9,286 bases of DNA from Candidatus Heimdallarchaeota archaeon (GCA_030628305.1 DAOVRE010000042.1:1-9286), one strand, 5' to 3'; numbered from the stretch's first letter, positions 1 through 5,624 are shown. Notes: generated by a model from the sequence alone, not told the origin. Numbers and translations are program-made.

Positions 1-364
1 ATTTTATGAACAATGATTCTAGATATCGAATCGAGTTGTTTGGAATGTTAAACTGTAGAAATAGACCTTGAGCTGAACCTATGATTCTATTTCGATAAAT
101 TGTGAAATCATGGAAATCAGCAAGTTTTTCAAGAATTTCTAATTTTCCAAGATCTGAAACTTTAACTATTAAAGAGACTGTTTCAAGACCCAGAGATTCA
201 GGTATATATTTAGCTCTAATCCCCTCAATATATCCATTCTTCACTAGATACTGATAATGAGCTTTTGCTGTTTTATCAGTGATATCCAAAGCTTCAGCTA
301 TCTTTGAAAAGTTAGCTTTTGGATGTTTCTGCAAGAATTGAAAAAGTGAATAATAGGGGATCAT
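1..364 (-). CDS. Lrp/AsnC-like HTH regulator, partial (C-terminus outside window)
   Basis: This gene begins at an ATG complementary to 362-364 and runs off the left edge, so only about 121 N-terminal residues are seen. An in-frame stop lies just upstream (374-376), and GAGGT sits 2 nt before the ATG. Residues 5-45 form a helix-turn-helix of the Lrp/AsnC type (FSKIAEALDITDKTAKAHY, then YLVKNGYI). A beta/alpha region follows with YIPESLGLE and FLQFNIP. These match YKPETLGLE and YMQFEIP in the full-length regulator at 2378-3499, so the two are paralogs and this one is probably also a two-HTH protein of about 370 aa. Its start is only 16 nt after the stop of the exported protein at 381-839, so the two are very likely co-transcribed. 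It is presumably a cytoplasmic DNA-binding regulator. The ligand and targets are unknown, and no metal or Cys motif is visible in this part. Confidence 0.8.
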   Translation of the reverse strand, partial: MIPYYSLFQFLQKHPKANFSKIAEALDITDKTAKAHYQYLVKNGYIEGIRAKYIPESLGLETVSLIVKVSDLGKLEILEKLADFHDFTIYRNRIIGSAQGLFLQFNIPNNSIRYLESLFIK

Positions 365-380
365 AAACCTCAACTACACT

Positions 381-839
381 TTATGGGATTGTTATTCCAA
401 TGTAGGGATCTCCTTCACTTCCACCAGGTGGATCAAATACTACCACGTCAGTTACAGCAAACCAACCATTGTCATTTGTAATTAGAGTTGCTTCAATTGA
501 ATAATCTCCAGATTCAGTGGCATAATTGTAAAATGTTATTTCAAGTGTAAGTGTTTTTAGCGATGTTATGATATGTAGAACTATTTCCTCTTGTTCCCCT
601 ATTGGGTTTGTTAGACAGACTTTGAGATAATAGTGTTTTGTGTTTGAATCCGTATCTATAGCTACTGTAATTGAAGTAAAGATGTCATAACCTATGTAGA
701 ATGCATCATTGATTGTTACTGTATGGATTTCTTCGTTTCTCAGTGATCGATTAGCTTGAACAGAACTCACTGAATATGAAATGAATAGAATTGATGTGAA
801 AAGAAATATCATTGAAATTAAACGAAATTTTTTCATCAT
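381..839 (-). CDS. Small exported beta-rich protein with FDPPGG tail (copy A)
   Basis: I do not recognise a named family. The 152-residue protein starts with a basic n-region (MMKKF) and a hydrophobic core to about residue 24, ending in SSVQA, a good signal-peptidase I site near residue 29. The mature part is about 120 residues of alternating hydrophobic and polar strands, as in a small Ig-like beta sandwich. Two motifs are shared with the protein at 3565-4044: F-Y-N-Y-ATESG-x-Y (residues 103-113) and FDPPGG-x2-GD near the C-terminus (135-143). It has no transmembrane anchor after the signal peptide and no mature Cys, so it should be secreted or cell-surface associated. A TATA-like element 22-31 bp upstream implies a leaderless transcript. 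Either of two consecutive ATGs (839 or 836) could be used. The following regulator gene is 16 nt downstream, so this is the first gene of a two-gene unit. A role as signal, substrate or adhesin would be guesswork. Confidence 0.75.
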   Translation of the reverse strand: MMKKFRLISMIFLFTSILFISYSVSSVQANRSLRNEEIHTVTINDAFYIGYDIFTSITVAIDTDSNTKHYYLKVCLTNPIGEQEEIVLHIITSLKTLTLEITFYNYATESGDYSIEATLITNDNGWFAVTDVVVFDPPGGSEGDPYIGITIP

Positions 840-857
840 AGAAATTTTCCCTATTGC

Positions 858-870
858 TATTTAAATTTAT
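858..870 (-). promoter_or_regulatory. TATA-like promoter of exported protein copy A
   Basis: On the minus strand this reads ATAAATTTAAATA, centred about 25 bp upstream of the ATGs at 839/836. That is the archaeal TATA-to-TSS distance, so transcription probably starts at or very near the start codon. It lies between the oligo-T run that follows the caspase gene and this gene, which suggests a separate promoter for the copy A unit. Confidence 0.5.
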
Positions 871-884
871 CTCCGAAATATTTC

Positions 885-893
885 AAAAAAAAA
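885..893 (-). terminator. Oligo-T terminator after the caspase-like gene
   Basis: A run of nine A on the plus strand is T9 on the minus strand, 28 nt after the stop of the caspase-like gene and before the promoter of the next gene. Archaeal RNA polymerase terminates at such U-runs without a hairpin. It points to the protease and the downstream exported protein being separate transcripts, though read-through is possible. Confidence 0.5.
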
Positions 894-920
894 GAAGTAG
901 AGAAAACTCTACCTAGGTGA

Positions 921-1721
921 TTAAAGATAGAAGTCAATCGCAGTATTGCCATCAAACTCTTGAGGTGTATCTCCACCATCGAAAGGATAAACAGATGATG
1001 CATAATCAAATGTTGCTTCCATTGATGCAGTTCCACCTAATTGTCCAATGAGTGTATATTCTAGGAAATAATATGTCCATGCGCCATTTTCATAAGCAGT
1101 CATATCATATCCATACCCCTCATCAGTACAGGTAGTTGTTAAGTAGACTTTAGCTGCGTTTGCATTTAGCATTACATCATTCATTCCTCCTGCATAGCAG
1201 TGATCTAGAAAGATGAAAGTATTGCTGATTGATGGAGCCATCATACTTTGGAGTTCTGAATCATAGATTAATCCATCTTCACCATTTTCTCCTCCAGAAG
1301 TGTCCCACATACACAATACTTGAACATAAATTCTGTCTCTTCTGCGACGAGCACCTATGTTCACTTCTCCTCCATGACCTGAACTTATAAACGCAACAAT
1401 GTCATTTTCATCTGCTTGTGCTATGATTGTTGCCCAAGCGTTTTTCACGTTGTATTCAGTTGCCAAACCATCATGTTGAGGATAGTTTGCTGGATTTGAA
1501 TCTCCTAACAGTGTAATGTCATATCCTAGTGGACTCAAATAGTTATACCAATCAGTTGCATCTTCATCACAGAAAGAAAGATCACTAATTGCTTTATAAT
1601 CACTAATTCCAATAATTAGTGCGTATTTGTCTACTGGATCTTCCAGACCTTGAACAGATGCTACAGTTGTGACTAATATGACTAAAGTAATGATTCCGAA
1701 TAAAAATGCCTTTTTCTTCAT
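921..1721 (-). CDS. Secreted caspase-fold (clan CD, C14-like) cysteine protease
   Basis: The protein has 266 residues from the ATG at 1721. A signal peptide (MKKKAFLFGI, hydrophobic to about residue 21, VQG at 23-25) exports it. The caspase-like fold begins at YALIIGISDY (33-42), the usual first beta strand. DEDATDWYNYL follows, matching the N/DD-A-x2-x-L helix of this clan. Then comes IVAFISSGHGG with the catalytic His116, then FIFLDHCYAGG with the nucleophile Cys175. Both dyad residues are present, so it is probably active. The family cleaves after Asp (caspases) or Arg/Lys (metacaspases, clostripain). Specificity cannot be read here. A polybasic stretch RRRR (125-128) lies just after His116 and could be a processing loop. 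A GTG at 1730 adds three residues. ATG is preferred because GTGAG lies 4 nt before it and the signal peptide begins MKKK. Fold and dyad are seen; substrate and role are unknown. The neighbouring secreted FDPPGG protein is a conceivable partner. Confidence 0.85.
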   Translation of the reverse strand: MKKKAFLFGIITLVILVTTVASVQGLEDPVDKYALIIGISDYKAISDLSFCDEDATDWYNYLSPLGYDITLLGDSNPANYPQHDGLATEYNVKNAWATIIAQADENDIVAFISSGHGGEVNIGARRRRDRIYVQVLCMWDTSGGENGEDGLIYDSELQSMMAPSISNTFIFLDHCYAGGMNDVMLNANAAKVYLTTTCTDEGYGYDMTAYENGAWTYYFLEYTLIGQLGGTASMEATFDYASSVYPFDGGDTPQEFDGNTAIDFYL

Positions 1722-1737
1722 TTTACTCACTTTTGTC

Positions 1738-1751
1738 GGGTATATTTACCC
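1738..1751. repeat. Perfect inverted repeat at the caspase-gene start region
   Basis: GGGTA-TATT-TACCC is a perfect 5-bp inverted repeat with a 4-nt spacer, 17-30 bp upstream of the ATG of the caspase-like gene. Its middle also reads as a TATA-like element. It overlaps the transcription start predicted from the TATA box at 1774-1781, so it could be an operator or a leader hairpin. Confidence 0.4.
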
Positions 1752-1773
1752 AATTGATAAAATCAGAATATAT

Positions 1774-1781
1774 CTTATAAG
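1774..1781 (-). promoter_or_regulatory. BRE/TATA promoter of the caspase-like gene
   Basis: The minus strand reads CAAAACTTATAAG: an A-rich BRE-like stretch directly followed by the symmetric TATA core CTTATAAG. A start about 26 bp downstream (near 1750) would give a leader of roughly 30 nt to the ATG at 1721, including the GTGAG ribosome-binding site. The core is self-complementary, so some plus-strand activity is possible. Confidence 0.5.
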
Positions 1782-2020
1782 TTTTGTGCAAAAAATCGGA
1801 ATATTTTGTATAACTAATCCGAAACATTTCTCACGTCTGGCTGTGCATAATTCCCTCTCCCCCGCACTTATTTTACTTTCAATACTTTCTATCTGGATCT
1901 TCTTAGTTTATTGGTCGCTCCCTCTTTTTACGCTATGCCGTTATCGGGTTCATTTTTAGGCTCTCTAGTAATGCTTGATATTTTTTCACCTTAAATCTGT
2001 ATAGGAACAACTGGAAAAAT
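1782..2020. other. Gene-free region with pyrimidine-rich, GC-richer patch
   Basis: No ORF with a credible start or composition was found here on either strand. Between about 1850 and 1927 the plus strand is strongly pyrimidine-rich, and 1835-1960 is visibly richer in G+C than the flanking noncoding DNA. I tested for a tRNA (no T-loop with paired arm) and for C/D boxes and found neither. A small structured RNA remains possible but unsupported. Confidence 0.3.
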
Positions 2021-2028
2021 TTTATATA
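2021..2028 (+). promoter_or_regulatory. BRE/TATA promoter of the zinc-ribbon gene at 2066
   Basis: GGAAAAAT (BRE-like) is followed by TTTATATA. The predicted start, about 26 bp downstream near 2051, leaves a 15-nt leader whose first bases are the ribosome-binding site GGGGTG (2052-2057), 8 nt before the ATG. The consistent spacing makes this one of the clearest promoters in the window. Confidence 0.65.
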
Positions 2029-2065
2029 TTAGTTTTTACAATAGTTCCATAGGGGTGTTTGTCTA

Positions 2066-2365
2066 ATGTTATCCATGAGATGGAGCACAAGAAATATGTC
2101 ACCTAAATATATTGTTCCTGTTGATTCTAAAGAGGAAAAAGACGAATATGTCAAAAATATGTATTGCAAAAATTGCAAAGTGAAATGTAGTGTAGAAATT
2201 GAGTTTCTCAAGGATATTGTTGAAGAGGGATACCACTATGAAGTTGCTAGGTGTATATGTGGTCGATGCAATAGACGTTTTGAAGTTAGTTTTTTTCCTA
2301 CATTTTCTAGTATCAATATAAAAATCAAAACTGCTGATAACAATATGGCAAACTATTCTTTGTAA
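2066..2365 (+). CDS. Small zinc-ribbon protein
   Basis: The 99-residue protein is cytoplasmic, with no signal peptide or membrane segment. Two Cys pairs make a zinc-ribbon: C34-x2-C37 (CKNC) and C65-x2-C68 (CGRC), with further Cys at 41 and 63. Between them is a short beta hairpin with a charged turn (EIEFLKDIVEEG). After the second knuckle come FEVSFFP and a short tail. The pattern CxxC, then I/V-x-I/E-x-FL, then CG[RK]C, then EV...P, also fits the protein at 5281-5604, so they may be distant paralogs. Start: GGGGTG ends 8 nt before this ATG; a second ATG nine bases on is less well placed. It is a single-gene transcript converging on the regulator at 2378-3499 with 12 bp between stops. Such ribbons bind nucleic acid, RNA polymerase or protein partners; which one applies here is unknown. 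Confidence 0.75.
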   Translation: MLSMRWSTRNMSPKYIVPVDSKEEKDEYVKNMYCKNCKVKCSVEIEFLKDIVEEGYHYEVARCICGRCNRRFEVSFFPTFSSINIKIKTADNNMANYSL

Positions 2366-2377
2366 GACAAACTTACT

Positions 2378-3499
2378 CTAAATTTCAAATCCAAGTTTGG
2401 ATAGCGGTTCTTTTATCATATATTCGCTTGAGGTTTTCCAGCATTTGTTGTCAAAATCATAATTCTCATCGTAAAACCAGTAATTTCGTGAACCTTTTTC
2501 TTTTGTATTTAAAACATAAACCTCTACATTTTGAAGTGTGTTCCAAATTGAAAACGCAAATTCAGATGCTTGTGAAGCGCTCATATTTCCCCACATAAAC
2601 AGATCTGTTCCTTTTAGAATATCCATTGAAACATGAAATGGTGGAGGGCTATCTTTCATAAGATTGTATAATTGGTTCTTCCTTTCTTGAGTTACTGATG
2701 ATGCGACAGCTATATATGTTTCAGTTAAATTGAATGATTTTCTGTCAATGAGCAATCTAACTTTATCTACATAGTTATCCATAACATAGTTGTAATGCCT
2801 GTGAGCATCAGTTTTACTAAGATTGAATTTCTCTTTCAACTCACTTTGTTTCTTGGTGGCATCGGATGCATTTGAAGTAAGCTCTCTTAATATTTTAAAC
2901 TGAATGGTTTTGTAGTTTGTATAGGTGCTTTTCTCTTCAGATATTTCTTCATAACTAGTGGAATATTTTTTTAGTTTTTTAAACCATTTATCCCATGAAA
3001 AATTCCACGATAAAGTCTCTGAATTGAACTTTTCAAGGTCTGGATAAGAGTTTTGTCTTAAACCTGAACTTTCATAAATTCTGAAGGCATTGATATATTT
3101 TTTCTGTTTCAATATCTGGAAAAATTCTTTTAGAAAACCAAGTGTATTTGGTGGGATCTCGAATTGCATGTATAAACCAAACTTTCCCCCAAATGTTCTT
3201 GCCCTATATACCGTATATGGATGAGTATCACATGACTCTTCTACAAATTTAATGGATTCTTTTGATAATACTTCTGCTAAAACATGTTTTCTCTCTAATC
3301 CCAAAGTTTCAGGCTTATATAACGCAATTGGTTTTCTAATCATCCCTCTTTCTTTTAGATTATCGAGTCTAACTTTAACAGTAGGTCTAGATATCTTAAG
3401 TTTTTCAGCAAGTTCTGAGATAGATATGGTAGGATCTTCTACTAATGCTAGAAGTAGCTCCATATCTTTTACATTCATGCCCATAATTCTAACCAACAT
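2378..3499 (-). CDS. Large Lrp/AsnC-like regulator with two HTH units
   Basis: The 373-residue cytoplasmic protein has an N-terminal winged HTH of Lrp/AsnC type at residues 11-57 (ISISELAEKLKISRPTVKVRL, then LKERGMI). A beta/alpha sensor-like part follows (YKPETLGLE, YMQFEIPPNTLGFLKEFF). A second HTH-like segment lies near residues 195-245 (ILRELTS, LKEKFNLSKTDAHRHYNYV), followed by another beta/alpha part to the C-terminus. This HTH-sensor-HTH-sensor plan is more than twice the usual 150 aa of Lrp proteins. The first half aligns with the partial regulator at 1-364. It begins 65 nt after the stop of the exported protein at 3565-4044, repeating the gene order at 381-839/1-364. An in-frame stop (3503-3505) bounds the ORF. 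ATGs at 3499, 3484 and 3478 are all possible and no strong SD decides between them. The ligand and targets are unknown. Confidence 0.75.
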   Translation of the reverse strand: MLVRIMGMNVKDMELLLALVEDPTISISELAEKLKISRPTVKVRLDNLKERGMIRKPIALYKPETLGLERKHVLAEVLSKESIKFVEESCDTHPYTVYRARTFGGKFGLYMQFEIPPNTLGFLKEFFQILKQKKYINAFRIYESSGLRQNSYPDLEKFNSETLSWNFSWDKWFKKLKKYSTSYEEISEEKSTYTNYKTIQFKILRELTSNASDATKKQSELKEKFNLSKTDAHRHYNYVMDNYVDKVRLLIDRKSFNLTETYIAVASSVTQERKNQLYNLMKDSPPPFHVSMDILKGTDLFMWGNMSASQASEFAFSIWNTLQNVEVYVLNTKEKGSRNYWFYDENYDFDNKCWKTSSEYMIKEPLSKLGFEI

Positions 3500-3564
3500 T
3501 TTCTAACTTTTTTATTCCAATGCTCAACCTATCTGTTACATACTTATTTTCTAAAAGTATTTTA

Positions 3565-4044
3565 TTAATAATACAAGCATATGCGAGGGACATCTCCATT
3601 GTCTCCGCCAGGTGGATCAAAAACACATCTGTCATATGCAGTTATTCCCAAAGAGACTATGGTTCCACGAATAGATGTTATATACCATCCAGATTCTGTC
3701 GCATGATTGAAGTAAACTAACATAACATCTGTTTCTTCATCAATGATCTTCATTTTTAGTTTGTAATCATATGTTAGTCCTGAAGGGAGTGTTAGTTCTA
3801 CTTCTAGAGAGAGGATTATAGTTGCAGAATCAGATAAATCATCATCTATTTCCAATTCCACTTCAAATTCAACAATAACGTCATTTTCTACTCCTGAATT
3901 ATCAAAATCCATGTAGTATGCTTTTTCAATATTTATATCCAGCTCTGCATCAGCATCACACGCCATAACTCCCACAGAGCTTACTGTTAACACAAATAAG
4001 AAGATTGTACCAAACAGGTATTTTAATTTCTTACTGTAGTTCAT
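3565..4044 (-). CDS. Small exported beta-rich protein with FDPPGG tail (copy B)
   Basis: The family is not recognised. The protein has 159 residues. It starts with a basic n-region (MNYSKKLKY) and a hydrophobic core to about residue 24, then VGVMAC. Cleavage could follow VMA. The Cys at 29 makes a weak lipobox-like context, so lipid anchoring is possible but not convincing. The mature chain is very acidic and rich in beta strand (DVIVEFEVELEID, ATIILSLEVELTL), as in an Ig-like sandwich. It shares F-N-H-ATESG-x-Y (112-121) and FDPPGG-x2-GD (142-150) with the protein at 381-839, at nearly equal spacing. The DNA around the tail is also conserved (CCAGGTGGATCAAA in both). Cys140 and Cys156 flank the tail and could form a disulfide; copy A lacks both. 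A TATA box 21-30 bp upstream implies a leaderless mRNA. It is the first gene of a unit with the regulator 65 nt downstream. Confidence 0.75.
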   Translation of the reverse strand: MNYSKKLKYLFGTIFLFVLTVSSVGVMACDADAELDINIEKAYYMDFDNSGVENDVIVEFEVELEIDDDLSDSATIILSLEVELTLPSGLTYDYKLKMKIIDEETDVMLVYFNHATESGWYITSIRGTIVSLGITAYDRCVFDPPGGDNGDVPRICLYY

Positions 4045-4064
4045 TATAGAACAATAAGTAACAT

Positions 4065-4074
4065 GTTTATTAAA
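4065..4074 (-). promoter_or_regulatory. TATA-like promoter of exported protein copy B
   Basis: The minus strand reads AACTTTTAATAAAC. The TTTTAATAAA core is centred about 26 bp upstream of the ATG at 4044, so the mRNA is probably leaderless, like that of copy A. Confidence 0.5.
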
Positions 4075-4348
4075 AGTTGGGAAAAAAGGTAAATTATTCG
4101 CATTTTTATTGCCATTAATTTCTACTTATGCATCATGATTTGATGCAGCAAACTTTATGTTTTCTATCTTAAACCCTTCAAAAATCCTTTAAACGTCACT
4201 CTATTGATTTTTTATCTTGTTTTCCTTTTTCCCTTTTATTTCTCACCTTCACTGGCTTATGTACTGCAACATAATACCCCTGTATTACATATTACTGAAA
4301 TTTGTCAAAAAACCAATGTTTTTTCAGGGAACTCACGAATTTTTGTTC
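4075..4348. other. Gene-free divergent region with small inverted repeats
   Basis: This lies between divergent copy B and the iron permease. No credible ORF is seen. It holds a perfect 7-bp inverted repeat TGCATCA-TGATT-TGATGCA (4129-4147), a T/C-rich tract at about 4200-4255, and a perfect AAAAAAC-CAAT-GTTTTTT hairpin (4307-4324). The function of these is not known. Confidence 0.35.
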
Positions 4349-4356
4349 AAACATTG
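4314..4356. repeat. Inverted octamer upstream of the iron permease
   Basis: CAATGTTT (4314-4321) recurs inverted as AAACATTG (4349-4356), 27 bp apart. The second arm directly abuts the TATA-like element of the permease, in the BRE position. This would suit a repressor acting on the permease promoter, for example one that senses iron. No regulator can be assigned, and the A/T-rich background makes chance pairing more likely than usual. Confidence 0.35.
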
Positions 4357-4358
4357 AA

Positions 4359-4365
4359 TTTATTA
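4359..4365 (+). promoter_or_regulatory. TATA-like promoter of the iron permease
   Basis: TTTATTA is centred at 4362. A start about 26 bp on, near 4388, would give a 21-nt leader to the ATG at 4409 that includes GGTG (4400-4403). This start would lie downstream of the alternative GTG at 4382, which argues for the ATG. Confidence 0.4.
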
Positions 4366-4408
4366 CCCTCAAGGTAAAATAGTGATTAAGAGTTTTTTTG
4401 GTGCTAAT

Positions 4409-5287
4409 ATGTTTAGTGTTGCTAGTTTCCTGATCACATTGAGAGAAACAATTGAAGCTGCTTTGGTTATAAGTATAATTTTGACTTATGTCATCAAAGT
4501 TAAGCAAAATAGACTTAAGCGAGATATCTGGATAGGAACAGCTCTGGGAATTGTTATTTCGATCGGATTTGGTATTCTATTCAGTTTTGTATTAGGTAGT
4601 TTTGAAGACTATGAAAATATTATTGAAGGTTTTTCAATGATTCTAGCAGCTATCTTGATGACTTGGATGATTATTTGGATGAGCGAAACTGGTAGAGATT
4701 ACCAAAAGAATCTTGAATCAAAAATAGATGTAACTATTAGAAATGAACAACGTTTGGGATTAATAGCTTTAGCCTTTATTTCAGTTCTGCGAGAAGGCAT
4801 AGAAACAGTAATTTTTCTTACGGGTGTTGAATCAGTAGATGAAACTCCTATGGATATTCTATGGTCTGGTCTAATTGGGATTTTTGTAGCACTGATTTTT
4901 GCATTGATTCTTTTTTTAAGTAGTAAAAAAATTAACCTAAAACTTTTCTTTAGCGTGACAGGTATATTTCTAATATTATTTGCAGCTGGAATGCTTTCCC
5001 ATGGTTTCCATGAACTTCAAGATATCGGATGGTTTAGTAATGAAAATAATTTCTTACAAACAATTGTATGGGATACAAGTTCATTATTAAATGACAAAAC
5101 TTCGGAATTAGGGAAGTTTCTTAGAACACTCTTTGGCTATCAAGATCAGCCAACATGGTTAGAAATCATCTCATATTTCGGCTACTACTTATTAATGGGG
5201 GTTCTTTTCTTACTAGTGAAAATAATGAAGAGAAATAAACAAAACAAAGATAAAATAACAATGTTGAAAACTGAATCCACTCAGTAA
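4409..5287 (+). CDS. FTR1/EfeU-family high-affinity iron permease
   Basis: This integral membrane protein (292 residues from ATG 4409) imports iron. Two RExxE motifs, the family's hallmark for iron binding within the membrane, are present: RETIE at 12-16 in helix 1 and REGIE at 128-132. About seven hydrophobic segments fit the family topology. Segment MILAAILMTWMIIWM (77-91), the later FILF-AAG-like segment and FGYQDQPTWLEI near the C-terminus closely resemble what I recall of E. coli EfeU, which also begins a few residues before its first motif. That is why ATG 4409 is chosen (GGTG 5 nt upstream) over the GTG at 4382, which has AAGGT 6 nt upstream and would add nine residues. Known partners (multicopper ferroxidase Fet3 in yeast, EfeO/EfeB in bacteria) are not encoded in the window, so the oxidation partner is unknown. 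The stop overlaps the convergent zinc-ribbon gene by 7 nt. Confidence 0.9.
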   Translation: MFSVASFLITLRETIEAALVISIILTYVIKVKQNRLKRDIWIGTALGIVISIGFGILFSFVLGSFEDYENIIEGFSMILAAILMTWMIIWMSETGRDYQKNLESKIDVTIRNEQRLGLIALAFISVLREGIETVIFLTGVESVDETPMDILWSGLIGIFVALIFALILFLSSKKINLKLFFSVTGIFLILFAAGMLSHGFHELQDIGWFSNENNFLQTIVWDTSSLLNDKTSELGKFLRTLFGYQDQPTWLEIISYFGYYLLMGVLFLLVKIMKRNKQNKDKITMLKTESTQ

Positions 5288-5604
5288 TTCCTACGATAAA
5301 TGCTAGTATATTTTGTTTTATACGTTCCTTCATCCAATTTATCTGATTCTTTTGGCCATTGATAAACTTCTAAAGGAGTTCCACATTTTCCACAGACTAT
5401 TTCTGTTTGTTCTGGAAGACCACTATCATTGTAAAGAAAATTAATTTTTATTGAATGGTCACAGATATAATCTGTTTTGCAATGGGGACAATGATGATAA
5501 TCGTAGTTATTCGAAACTGTAGGTTTGAGTATTGCTACTGGACAGTAACAGGCATTCACGGTTTTTTTACAATCACAGAGTAAATGATGAGCTATTTCTG
5601 TCAC
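5281..5604 (-). CDS. Small Cys-rich zinc-ribbon protein
   Basis: The protein has 107 residues with no signal peptide or membrane segment. Two knuckles, C39-x2-C42 (CPHC) and C71-x2-C74 (CGKC), form a zinc ribbon around a beta hairpin (IKINFLYNDSGLPEQTEIV). The N-terminal part adds C10-x-C12 and C19-x-C21, and C48 lies between, so a second metal site is possible. The ribbon resembles that at 2066-2365 (CGRC/CGKC followed by EV and a Pro). The start is GTG at 5604. The only upstream in-frame codons before a stop (5620-5622) offer no ATG, and a TATA element about 28 bp upstream fits a leaderless mRNA. It converges with the iron permease, whose stop it overlaps. Adjacency alone does not show a role in iron metabolism. 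Nucleic-acid or polymerase binding is equally plausible. Confidence 0.7.
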   Translation of the reverse strand: MTEIAHHLLCDCKKTVNACYCPVAILKPTVSNNYDYHHCPHCKTDYICDHSIKINFLYNDSGLPEQTEIVCGKCGTPLEVYQWPKESDKLDEGTYKTKYTSIYRRNY

Positions 5605-5624
5605 GAAAAAGTCTAGAACTTACC

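Noticed and set aside
921..1721. Legumain (C13) or gingipain (C25) instead of caspase-like
   Set aside because: The early IIGISDY strand, the D-E-DA-x2 helix and DHCYAGG fit the C14/metacaspase group better, though clan CD members are hard to separate by eye.
1669..1959. Plus-strand ORF of 96 codons
   Set aside because: Its first part is antisense to the signal-peptide region of the caspase-like gene, and the rest covers a noncoding pyrimidine-rich stretch; no promoter or ribosome-binding site supports it.
1800..2000. tRNA or other known structured RNA
   Set aside because: No cloverleaf arms or T-loop consensus could be paired; short complementarity only.
2029..2211. Minus-strand ORF opposite the zinc-ribbon gene
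   Set aside because: It is the antisense of a well-supported gene with promoter, SD and Cys motifs on the other strand.
3252..3720. Two plus-strand ORFs (3252-3506 and 3520-3720)
   Set aside because: Both are antisense to the regulator and the exported protein copy B, and have no start signals or recognisable protein features.
4382..4408. GTG start nine codons upstream for the permease
   Set aside because: AAGGT precedes it, but the family normally starts a few residues before RExxE, and the TATA-predicted start lies downstream of this GTG. Not excluded.
4292..4507. Minus-strand ORF upstream of and overlapping the permease
   Set aside because: It crosses the permease promoter and the conserved first RExxE helix on the opposite strand; composition is non-protein-like.
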